NCBI GenBank assembly: GCA_040755715.1
Contig: JBFLXN010000159.1
Span: 1 to 6,282, forward strand
DNA: 6,282 nt
From: JBFLXN01 sp040755715 [NCBI: Candidatus Edwardsbacteria bacterium]
GTDB taxonomy: Bacteria; Edwardsbacteria; AC1; JBFLXN01
Reading direction: 5' to 3'
Shown here: piece by piece, positions 1 to 5,626 of the stretch
Layout: the number at the start of each line of letters is the position of its first letter
How positions within the stretch are numbered: the first letter of the stretch is position 1
The notes under the pieces: generated by a model
Told to the model about the DNA's origin: nothing
Database searches by the model: none
Seen by the model: only the letters and a program-made list of their open reading frames with translations
Position numbers and translations under genes: made by a program

Positions 1-32
1 GCCCAAGCCCCGATAAATCGGGGCTTCAGGGC
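1..32. repeat. Perfect CCCGAT-type palindrome at window start
   Basis: Bases 5-14 and 17-26 are exact reverse complements (AAGCCCCGAT / ATCGGGGCTT) around AA. An outer GCCC (1-4) can pair with GGGC (29-32) across a two-base bulge. No T-run follows, so it is not a convincing intrinsic terminator. The core CCCGAT...ATCGGG recurs in two hairpins of the insertion near 5769-5863, so this is better seen as one copy of a dispersed small palindrome. It may continue upstream of the window. Confidence 0.7.
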
Positions 33-161
33 ATCCTCAAAAGCACAAGAAAAGTGCCTCATAGGCTTATATTATTGTGCCAGAAGGCTTCCAGGCAGAT
101 TTTGAGCCAAAATTTAACAAAGCACTGCTGTGGTTTCAAGTTACAGAACCCTAAATTTACC
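33..161. other. Spacer upstream of pgk, no gene recognised
   Basis: No open frame of useful size with a ribosome binding site was found. A short GCCT-CAT-AGGC hairpin is visible near 56-66. No clear -35/-10 pair could be assigned, so pgk may be transcribed from further upstream. Confidence 0.4.
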
Positions 162-175
162 AGGAGGTTTACTCT

Positions 176-1375
176 ATGAAAAAGCTCAGTATCACCGACC
201 TCAACCTTAAAAACAAACGGGTGCTTACCCGAGTTGATTTCAATGTGCCCTTAGATAAAAAGACAGGTGCTATTACTGACGATACGAGGATTCGTGCCAC
301 TCTCCCAACAATCAAATACATCTTGGATAAAGGCGGTAAGGCAATTTTGATGTCCCACCTCGGACGTCCGGACGGAAAAGTTGTGCCGAGTATGAGCTTA
401 GCACCCTGTGCTAAAAGATTAAACGAACTTTTGGGAAAAGAAGTTGCCTTTGCCCCCTGCTGTCATGGCCCAGAAGTAAAAAAATTAGTGGAAAAAATGA
501 AAGATGGAGATTGTCTGCTTCTAGAGAATCTTCGCTTTCATCCTGAAGAAGAGGCTAACGATGCCAATTTTGCCAAACAATTGGCAGAATTAGGCGATGT
601 CTATGTCAATGATGCCTTTGGCACCGCTCACCGGGCACATGCCTCAGTAGAGGCAGTGACCAAGCATTTCAAAGAATGTGCTGCTGGATTCTTGATGCAA
701 AAAGAGATAGAGTATCTTTCCAAAGCCCTGGAGAATCCTGAAAGACCCTTTGCCGCCATTTTGGGTGGAGCAAAAATTTCAGGCAAGATTGATGTGATTA
801 AGAATCTCTTTGACAAAGTAGACCTACTCCTTATCGGGGGGGGGATGATGTTCACTTTCTATAAAGCCCAGGGATTAGAAGTGGGTAAATCATTGGTTGA
901 GGCAGACAAAATTGACTTAGCTAAGGAGTTGCTGAAAGAGGCAAAAGAAAAAAATAAGCAGTTGCTTCTGCCGGTTGACTGTTTAATCGGCGAAAAATTG
1001 GAGGAAGGGGCGGAAAAGAAAGTAGTCAAGATTGAGGCAATCCCGTCTGAGTGGCAAGGTGGTGATATTGGTCCTGAAACAATTAAACTTTTTTCCGAAC
1101 GATTGAAGGATGCAAGAACGGTAGTATGGAACGGTCCACTCGGTGTCTTTGAAGTAAAGGATTTTGCTAAAGGGACTGAAGCCATTGCTCACAGTTTGGC
1201 AGAGTCAACCTCAAAGAAAGCAACTACCATTATTGGTGGTGGTGATACGGCAGCTGCCGTAGCTAAATTTGGTCTGGAAGAAAAAATGTCGCATGTCTCT
1301 ACTGGCGGTGGGGCTTCCTTGGAATTCTTGGAAGGCAAGACCCTGCCAGGTGTAGCCGCATTGACGGACAAATAG
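176..1375 (+). CDS. pgk: Phosphoglycerate kinase
   Basis: This cytosolic glycolytic and gluconeogenic enzyme transfers phosphate between 1,3-bisphosphoglycerate and ADP, making ATP and 3-phosphoglycerate. At 399 residues it is the normal bacterial length and looks complete. Family motifs appear in order: RVDFNVPL (19-26), SHLGRP (60-65), ENLRFH (117-122), [13 protein letters not shown] (145-157) for substrate binding in the N-domain. The C-domain nucleotide site has GGAKISGK (197-204), GGGMM (221-225), NGPLGVFE (319-326), GGGDT (354-358) and [14 protein letters not shown] (375-388). AGGAGG at 162-167 lies eight bases before the ATG and fixes the start. It stands alone here: its stop is followed at once by a terminator-like hairpin and then a new promoter, so it is probably not co-transcribed with what follows. 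Codons 221-223 form a run of nine G. Confidence 0.98.
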   Translation: MKKLSITDLNLKNKRVLTRVDFNVPLDKKTGAITDDTRIRATLPTIKYILDKGGKAILMSHLGRPDGKVVPSMSLAPCAKRLNELLGKEVAFAPCCHGPEVKKLVEKMKDGDCLLLENLRFHPEEEANDANFAKQLAELGDVYVNDAFGTAHRAHASVEAVTKHFKECAAGFLMQKEIEYLSKALENPERPFAAILGGAKISGKIDVIKNLFDKVDLLLIGGGMMFTFYKAQGLEVGKSLVEADKIDLAKELLKEAKEKNKQLLLPVDCLIGEKLEEGAEKKVVKIEAIPSEWQGGDIGPETIKLFSERLKDARTVVWNGPLGVFEVKDFAKGTEAIAHSLAESTSKKATTIIGGGDTAAAVAKFGLEEKMSHVSTGGGASLEFLEGKTLPGVAALTDK

Positions 1376-1408
1376 GAGACGGAAACAGCTTGTTTTCCTC
1401 TTTTCTCC
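1375..1408 (+). terminator. Probable intrinsic terminator after pgk
   Basis: GGAAACA (1381-1387) pairs with TGTTTTCC (1391-1398) with one bulged T and a three-base loop. An outer GGAGA (1375-1379) can pair with TCTCC (1404-1408). The descending side and what follows are pyrimidine-rich. The stem is only moderately GC-rich and has no long pure T-run, so strength is uncertain. Its position directly on the pgk stop codon supports the call. Confidence 0.45.
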
Positions 1409-1438
1409 TTGACTTTTGACCACGCCTTTTGATATAAT
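1409..1438 (+). promoter_or_regulatory. Near-consensus sigma70-type promoter
   Basis: TTGACT (1409-1414) and a perfect TATAAT (1433-1438) are separated by 18 bases. A second TTGACC at 1416-1421 is too close (11 bases) to serve as the -35. This is the clearest promoter in the window. It sits just upstream of the antitoxin remnant and the attC-flanked cassette, as a Pc promoter would in an integron, although no integrase is visible here. It could equally be the original promoter of the antitoxin gene at 1481. Confidence 0.65.
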
Positions 1439-1480
1439 AAATATTAGGTGATAGAAACAAATAAAAATCCGGAGGTAGAG

Positions 1481-1625
1481 ATGTTAAAAATTCATAAGAA
1501 AATAGTCGTTGACGAGAGCCAAAGTCCTGTTGCTGTTCAAATACCGATAGAGGAATTTGAACTTTTCGAGAAGAGATAATAGAAAATTATGGATTATCAA
1601 ATTAATGGATGGGGTAAAAGACTAG
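1481..1625 (+). pseudogene. Decayed Phd/YefM-type antitoxin remnant
   Basis: GGAGG at 1471-1475 precedes an ATG at 1481 opening a 32-codon frame that ends in TAA at 1577-1579. Its product contains KKIVVDESQSPVAVQIPIEE, which reads like the start of Phd/YefM antitoxins that neutralise RelE-type toxins. The homology appears to continue in a second frame from 1573 (EIIENYGLS) and then a third from 1602 (LMDGVKD, closed by TAG at 1623). Such antitoxins, as recalled, commonly run 'EEIIENYGLSKLM', so the match implies two frameshifts. No partner toxin remains before the attC-like site at 1664. Alternatively it is a genuine 32-residue peptide, but the continuation in other frames argues against that. 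The family assignment is from memory of consensus, not a search. Confidence 0.6.
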
Positions 1626-1663
1626 ACTGCTGATTTGTCAACGATTGCCCCTCGTAAAATTTC

Positions 1664-1724
1664 ACCTAACAAATCATTCCAGCGGATGGCGTAAATGCCG
1701 CCGCTCTCAATTCAGGCGTTAGGC
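1664..1724 (+). repeat. attC-like integron recombination site, copy 1
   Basis: It opens with ACCTAAC (RYYYAAC type, 1664-1670) and closes with GTTAGGC (GTTRRRY type, 1718-1724), the two outer core boxes of attC sites. Between them AGCGG (1681-1685) pairs with CCGCT (1701-1705) and GGC (1688-1690) with GCC (1697-1699) around a GTAAAT loop. The subterminal segments TCATT and the complement of AATTCA match only imperfectly, which is how extrahelical bases arise in the folded bottom strand of real attC sites. Length (61 bp) and layout closely resemble the short attC sites of mobile integron cassettes. The expected crossover lies between G1718 and T1719. Confidence 0.78.
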
Positions 1725-1755
1725 GAAAAACAAAATATAAGGGAGGAAAGCAAAA

Positions 1756-1986
1756 ATGCCTTCAACAACAACAGCAACAATAATAAAGATGATAGAATCA
1801 TTGCCTGAAGACCAACAGGAGAAGGTGGCAGAACGCTTGCGGAAATATATTGCAGATTTGGATGATGAAATCAGATGGGATATTTCGTTCAAGAGCACAC
1901 AATCAGAATTATTAGATATAGCAAAAGAAGTTAAAAAAGAGATAGCAGAAGGAAAAACGGAAGAATTTGATTACGAAAAATTATGA
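1756..1986 (+). CDS. Antitoxin of a RelE/ParE-type toxin-antitoxin pair
   Basis: This 76-residue, highly charged, mostly helical protein probably binds and neutralises the toxin encoded by the overlapping downstream frame. GGGAGG at 1741-1746 supports the ATG at 1756. Residues 10-36 (IKMIESLPEDQQEKV...) form a predicted helical N-terminal part, followed by a TQSELL segment and an acidic tail ending in EEFDYEKL. That tail could be the toxin-binding end. I recognise the overall pattern as that of antitoxins found beside RelE-like toxins, but cannot name the family exactly, and no obvious helix-turn-helix is visible. Its stop codon overlaps the toxin start (ATGA at 1983-1986), implying translational coupling. 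The gene lies inside an attC-bounded cassette. Its own frame is intact although the partner toxin is broken. Confidence 0.75.
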   Translation: MPSTTTATIIKMIESLPEDQQEKVAERLRKYIADLDDEIRWDISFKSTQSELLDIAKEVKKEIAEGKTEEFDYEKL

Positions 1987-2254
1987 AATCAAAAACGGTG
2001 CCTTCTTTCTGGAAGGCGTATGAAACACTTGCTAAAAACGTTAAGGAAGAAGCAAAAAATCATACGAGATATGGAGAAGGAACCCATTTCATCCATCATT
2101 GCATTTTAAGTGTATTAACCAAGAAGAAAATGTATGGTCATTGAGAGTATCACGGGGTTATAGGGCATTATGTCTTTTTGAGAAAGATATTGCTGTCTGG
2201 TTTTGGATAGGTGGTCATGATGAATATGAGAGATTTGTCCGAAAGAAAATATGA
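1983..2254 (+). pseudogene. Frameshifted RelE/ParE-family toxin
   Basis: Starting in the ATGA overlap with the antitoxin, the first frame gives MKSKTVPSFWKAYETLAKNV... and stops after 53 codons at 2142-2144. From about 2063 a second frame reads YEIWRRNPFHPSLHFKCI, then VWSLRVSRGYRALCLF and VWFWIGGHDEYERF, ending in TGA at 2252-2254. The second segment carries the hallmarks of small RelE/ParE-type ribonuclease toxins: the NPFHPSLHFK element, the GYRAL strand and the WFWIG.HDEYE C-terminus. The whole span of 272 bases fits a 90-residue toxin missing one base. The break falls at or just after the A-run in GCAAAAAATCA (2052-2062). A functional toxin is not expected unless frameshifting occurs. 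A sequencing error in the homopolymer is the main alternative. Confidence 0.8.
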
Positions 2255-2265
2255 TTAATAGTATC

Positions 2266-2326
2266 ACCTAACAAATCATTCTAGCAGATGGCGTAAATGC
2301 CGCCATTCTCAATTCAGGCGTTATGA
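2266..2326 (+). repeat. attC-like integron recombination site, copy 2
   Basis: A 60-base stretch (2264-2323) matches 1662-1721 at 56 positions. It has the same ACCTAAC opening (2266-2272). The closing core reads GTTATGA (2320-2326) instead of GTTRRRY, which is expected if the last six bases belong to whatever DNA follows the array. Three of the four differences fall in the central stem and disrupt the AGCGG/CCGCT pairing. An alternative ATGGC (2288-2292) / GCCAT (2302-2306) stem becomes available. It overlaps the start of the thioredoxin-like gene. Confidence 0.75.
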
Positions 2327-2901
2327 AAATCGGCGAACCTCCCCTTTCAGCTTTTGTTTGTCTATATTTGTGTTGGTTGGCTAATTCAGGCTGGGCCATA
2401 AATGCGAAGAGTCAAGAAATTCCTAAGATCGGTCAGCCAGCTCCAACTTTCTTTTTGCCTCAACTGGACGGAAATAAATTTTATCTAAGCGATTACTGCG
2501 GCAGACAGGAAAATGAAGCCAAGCCTAAGCCGCGCAAGACAGTAGTATTGAATTTCCTGACCACCTACTGCAAATTCTGTAAACAAGAAATACCGGTGCT
2601 GAATAGTTTAGTTAATAAATTTCCCCAGGACTCCATAGTCTTGGCCTTTGTAGATGTGGGAGAAAAAAAGGATACAGTAGAGGCACATTTTAAAGATAAA
2701 TCTTTCAACAGACCAGTTCTCATTGACCAATTTAGTGCGGTCGCTGATAAATACAAGGTAAAAAACTTTCCTACTACAGTAGTGATAGATACCTTAGGAA
2801 TAGTTCGCTTTTATGGGTGCGGATATACTCATAAGAACATTATTAAAATAAAGAATATCTTGAATATTTTATTTAATAGGGCAAGAGCAATTAAAAAATA
2901 A
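2323..2901 (+). CDS. TlpA/ResA-like thioredoxin-fold protein, exported
   Basis: This 192-residue protein is likely a periplasmic thiol-disulfide oxidoreductase. A hydrophobic stretch at residues 9-25 acts as a signal peptide or anchor. The mature part begins near IGQPAPTFFLPQLDG (36-50), typical of the AhpC/TSA-TlpA group. The redox motif is YCKFC (82-86), a CxxC with Tyr and Phe where most relatives have Trp and Pro, followed by KQEIPVLN. A cis-proline segment NFPTTVVID (148-156) completes the active site. It probably reduces or isomerises disulfides of envelope proteins; the substrate is unknown. The only in-frame ATG starts at the third base of the attC closing core region, with just a weak AGG (2316-2318) upstream, so the original 5' end may have been replaced. 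Two extra cysteines (13 and 17) lie in the signal region, but no good lipobox is present. Confidence 0.82.
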   Translation: MKIGEPPLSAFVCLYLCWLANSGWAINAKSQEIPKIGQPAPTFFLPQLDGNKFYLSDYCGRQENEAKPKPRKTVVLNFLTTYCKFCKQEIPVLNSLVNKFPQDSIVLAFVDVGEKKDTVEAHFKDKSFNRPVLIDQFSAVADKYKVKNFPTTVVIDTLGIVRFYGCGYTHKNIIKIKNILNILFNRARAIKK

Positions 2902-2902
2902 G

Positions 2903-3001
2903 AGTTCAAAATAGTTCAAGATAGTTTAAGATGGTAGAAAATTTAAAGATAAACAACTGTTGAACTATTTGAACAAATTTGAACAACTTTAAACTATTTT
3001 G
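2903..3001. repeat. 10-bp tandem repeats in two inverted arms
   Basis: The left arm (2903-2932) is built of 10-base units AGTTCAAAAT, AGTTCAAGAT, AGTTTAAGAT. The right arm (about 2960-3001) has inverted units of the same period: TGAACAAATT, TGAACAACTT, TAAACTATTT. CAAAATAGTTCAA (2907-2919) pairs with TTAAACTATTTTG (2989-3001) at 12 of 13 positions, and other registers also pair. The whole AT-rich spacer between the thioredoxin-like and CsgG-like genes could thus fold back in several registers. It has no T-run like a standard terminator. Confidence 0.7.
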
Positions 3002-3021
3002 CACGATAAGGAGGTGAAACA

Positions 3022-4368
3022 ATGAAAAGAACAATTATCCTCTTCTTAATAAGTGGAGGCTTAGCCAGCAATGTGTCCGCTCAGGTAAAGAAGCCAGCTA
3101 TTGCAGTTCTGCCCTTTGACGGAAGAGGTATTTCCACTGATGATGCGATGGCTCTTTCCGACCGTTTGCGGGCAGAAGTAATCGCCACCGGAGCCTATGC
3201 CGTGATGGAACGGGCGGAGATGGAAAGAATCTTAAAAGAACAAGCTTTTCAGTTGACCGGTGCCTGTTCCGAAGTTTCTTGTATCCGTCAGGTTGGACAA
3301 CTAATTGCAGTTACCAAAATGGTGGGTGGCAGTATCTCTAAGGTGGGAAATCTTTACACCATAGAAGCCAGATTAATAGATGTAGAGACTGGCACTATTG
3401 AAAAGAATGTGGTTGAAGATTTCGGTGGTCAGATTGAAGAATTCCTTACCAAGATTATGGGCAAGGTGGCAAGAAAATTGGCGGGGATTGAAGGGGCAGA
3501 AGTGTCCTTTTTTGGTGAGAATGCTGACCTCAATGTCAGGTCAGAGCCTTTGGGTGGAATGATAATTATTGATGACCAGCCTACTGGCTTGGTCACTCCA
3601 GCCACCATTAAAAAGTTGATGGCCAGCCTCCACAAAGTAAGGGTGGAAAAAGGTGATTTAGCCAAGGACACCACCATTACTCTAAAACCTAATCTGATGG
3701 GAACGGTAGATTTGAATTTGGTTAAAAGATGTGGCAAGTTAAAAATTGAAGGAGAGCCAGCCGGCGCTTGGATTGTAATGAATGACTCCATTAAAATGGG
3801 TTTCTTGCCGCTAAAGCCTAAAGAGATACCATTCGGCCAATACAAGTTAAAGATAAAAGCAAAAGGTTATGACCCCCAGTATTTTGAGTTGGCGATAGGA
3901 AAAGAAGCAACCTACAGTTTGACCGCTAATCTGAAACGAAAATCCAGGCTTGGTGCTGGCTTGCGCTCTTTGATTTTGCCAGGCTGGGGGCAGAGATATT
4001 CCGGCCGAAAAGGCATGGGATGGGTTTACCTTTGTCCATCAATGCTGGGCCTAGCTTCCACTACTGTAAGTTTCATTGGTTATAATTTTTCGATGAGTCA
4101 ATATGAGAAGAGCAAGAGGAATTATGAGGCAGCGAAGACTACCCAAGAAGCGGTCAAACTTTGTGGAGAAATGAATTGGGATTATAAGAACGCTTTAGAT
4201 TGGTATAACCAGTTAAGATATAGTGCTGTTGTCACGGCAGGTCTCTGGGGCTGGAATTTTTTGGATGCCCTAATTTTGTTTCCGGGCAAACCAAAGGTTA
4301 GATTAGAGTCAGACACCAAGGCCGAGGGGAACATCAAAACTTCAATTTCTTTAACTTTTAACTGGTGA
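3022..4368 (+). CDS. CsgG-like / PEGA-domain envelope protein with C-terminal membrane region
   Basis: This 448-residue protein starts with a signal peptide (1-20, cleavage after NVSA). Residues 25-150 resemble the CsgG/TolB-N type fold: IAVLPFDGRG, ALSDRLRAEV, VMERAEMERILKEQ, and KMVGGSISKVGNLYTIEARL followed by DVETGTI. Two PEGA-like beta domains follow, near 169-212 (LNVRSEPLGGMIIIDDQPTG) and 238-285 (KLKIEGEPAGAWIVMNDS ... YKLKIKAKGYDP). Residues 307-420 form a DUF5683-like region with the LPGWGQRYSGRKGMGW signature (319-334) and hydrophobic segments near 333-355 and 400-420. The strand-rich tail ends in a Phe-Asn-Trp. A strong AAGGAGGTGA (3008-3017) supports the start. PEGA domains commonly bind surface or wall components, so an envelope assembly or anchoring role is inferred, not shown. 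It has no lipobox, unlike CsgG itself, so secretion-pore activity should not be assumed. Confidence 0.8.
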   Translation: MKRTIILFLISGGLASNVSAQVKKPAIAVLPFDGRGISTDDAMALSDRLRAEVIATGAYAVMERAEMERILKEQAFQLTGACSEVSCIRQVGQLIAVTKMVGGSISKVGNLYTIEARLIDVETGTIEKNVVEDFGGQIEEFLTKIMGKVARKLAGIEGAEVSFFGENADLNVRSEPLGGMIIIDDQPTGLVTPATIKKLMASLHKVRVEKGDLAKDTTITLKPNLMGTVDLNLVKRCGKLKIEGEPAGAWIVMNDSIKMGFLPLKPKEIPFGQYKLKIKAKGYDPQYFELAIGKEATYSLTANLKRKSRLGAGLRSLILPGWGQRYSGRKGMGWVYLCPSMLGLASTTVSFIGYNFSMSQYEKSKRNYEAAKTTQEAVKLCGEMNWDYKNALDWYNQLRYSAVVTAGLWGWNFLDALILFPGKPKVRLESDTKAEGNIKTSISLTFNW

Positions 4369-4417
4369 TTAGGGGATTAGAGAATTAGGGAATTAGTGGA
4401 TTTTCTAATCTCTAATC
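4367..4417. repeat. 8-bp GATTAGGG-type tandem repeat with inverted arm
   Basis: From the stop codon of the preceding gene the sequence runs in 8-base units: GATTAGGG, GATTAGAG, AATTAGGG, AATTAGTG. An inverted arm CTAATCTCTAATC (4405-4417) pairs with GATTAGAGAATTAG (4375-4388) with one bulged A, giving a 13-pair stem with a 16-base loop. AACTCTATAAAAAAG follows, so a weak terminator or processing hairpin is possible. The second short-period repeat with an inverted arm in consecutive spacers. Confidence 0.7.
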
Positions 4418-4443
4418 AACTCTATAAAAAAGTGAGGGGTAAA

Positions 4444-5607
4444 ATGAAGATTAAATTTAGATATATCTTGATGGCAGTGATGGTGGTCCTTTTGATTGGC
4501 TGCACCAAGCCAACTCCGCCGGAACATTCAAACCCTTGGGACCCTCTATATCCCGGAACACATCCCGATGGTTTCATAAAATGGCGCTATCAAGCTATCG
4601 GTTGGGTGAGATCTTCCCCGGCGATTGGTTCCGATGGCACAATCTATGTTGGGGCTAATGATAATTATCTCTATGCGCTCAATCCAGACAGCACTCTGAA
4701 ATGGCGCTACCAAACTAGTGCTGGAGAGGTTTTTTCTTCGCCAGCAATCGGGTCTGACGGCATAATCTATGTCGGCTCTGATGATAATTATCTCTATGCG
4801 CTCAATCCAGACGGCACCCTGAAATGGCGCTACCAAACCGGCGGTTATGTGAAGTCTTCACCAGCAATTAGTTCTAACGGCACAATCTATGTCGGCTCTG
4901 ATGATAATTATCTCTATGCGCTCAATCCAGACGGCACCCTGAAATGGCGCTACATAACTTGGGCTCCAGTGGGGTCTTCACCGGCGATAGGCTCAGATAG
5001 CACAATCTATGTCGGCTCTGATAATAATTATCTCTATGCGATAAATCCGGACGGCACCTTGAAATGGTGCTACCAAACAGGCGGTGCAGTGAACTCTTCC
5101 CCAGCGATAGGTGCCGATGGCACAATCTATGTAGGATCCGATGATGGTAGTCTCTATGCCTTTAATCCTGATAGCACATTGAAATGGAACTTTCAAACGG
5201 GCACATTGGGTATGAAATCACCGGTAGTTGGCTCTGATGGCACAATTTATTTCGGGGTCCAGCACAATCTCTATGCGATAAATCCAGACGGCACCGAGAA
5301 ATGGCGCTACGAAGCTGTCGGTGATGTGAGGTCTTCACCAGCAATTGGTTCTAACGGCACAATCTATGTCGGAAGAAATGATCATACTGTCTACGCCATA
5401 AATTATGACGGCACACTTCAGTGGCAGTGCTCCATAAACGGGGGGGTGGAATCTTCCCCGGCAATCGGTCCTGATGGAACAATCTATGTCGGAACTAATG
5501 ATGGTTACCTCTATGCTATCAAGAGTTCCACCCCTTTAGCTAATTCTTCCTGGCCTATGTTTCGGCATGACTTAAAACACACCGGTCGGATCGGCGGAGG
5601 GAGATGA
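4444..5607 (+). CDS. PQQ-like beta-propeller lipoprotein
   Basis: This 387-residue protein begins with a lipoprotein signal (MKIKFRYILMAVMVVLLIGC); the lipidated cysteine is residue 20 and the next residue is Thr, which favours outer-membrane sorting by the E. coli rule. Eight repeats of about 40 residues follow, each with SSPAIGSDGTIYVGS.DN.LYA.NPDGTLKW, anchored at bases 4612, 4735, 4855, 4975, 5095, 5215, 5332 and 5452. This is the pattern of PQQ-like (BamB/quinoprotein-type) repeats and predicts an eight-bladed propeller, probably a binding scaffold; no catalytic residues or cofactor site are evident. The C-terminus has WPMFRHDLKHTGR, a motif I associate with the start of related proteins. 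An ATG at 4396 in the same frame would add 16 residues, but GAGGGG (4434-4439) and the lipoprotein signal point to 4444. Confidence 0.9.
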   Translation: MKIKFRYILMAVMVVLLIGCTKPTPPEHSNPWDPLYPGTHPDGFIKWRYQAIGWVRSSPAIGSDGTIYVGANDNYLYALNPDSTLKWRYQTSAGEVFSSPAIGSDGIIYVGSDDNYLYALNPDGTLKWRYQTGGYVKSSPAISSNGTIYVGSDDNYLYALNPDGTLKWRYITWAPVGSSPAIGSDSTIYVGSDNNYLYAINPDGTLKWCYQTGGAVNSSPAIGADGTIYVGSDDGSLYAFNPDSTLKWNFQTGTLGMKSPVVGSDGTIYFGVQHNLYAINPDGTEKWRYEAVGDVRSSPAIGSNGTIYVGRNDHTVYAINYDGTLQWQCSINGGVESSPAIGPDGTIYVGTNDGYLYAIKSSTPLANSSWPMFRHDLKHTGRIGGGR

Positions 5608-5626
5608 TTTAGGAGTAAGGGTCAGA

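Larger units (their letters stand above)
1719..2320 (+). mobile_element. Integron-type gene cassette carrying a toxin-antitoxin pair
   Basis: The predicted crossover points (G|TT) in the two attC-like sites delimit a 602-bp unit. It begins TTAGGC, carries an antitoxin with a good ribosome binding site about 20 bases in, then an overlapping but frameshifted toxin, and ends with its own attC. One compact operon followed by an attC is the classic cassette layout. Toxin-antitoxin cassettes are a known stabilising component of large chromosomal integrons. No integrase gene or attI site is seen in the window, so this would be a CALIN-type array or the edge of a larger one. Confidence 0.72.

Noticed and set aside
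628-1423. Minus-strand open frames across pgk
   Set aside because: They are reverse-strand shadows of a fully conserved gene and lack ribosome binding sites or recognisable products.
2903-3001. CRISPR-like array
   Set aside because: Units are 10 bases with no spacers of constant length and they form inverted arms.
4396-4443. Upstream ATG extending the propeller lipoprotein by 16 residues
   Set aside because: It lies in the GATTAGGG repeat hairpin with no good ribosome binding site, and would bury the clear lipoprotein signal that starts at 4444.
4546-5344. Minus-strand open frames across the propeller gene
   Set aside because: Their repetitive content mirrors the blade repeats on the + strand.
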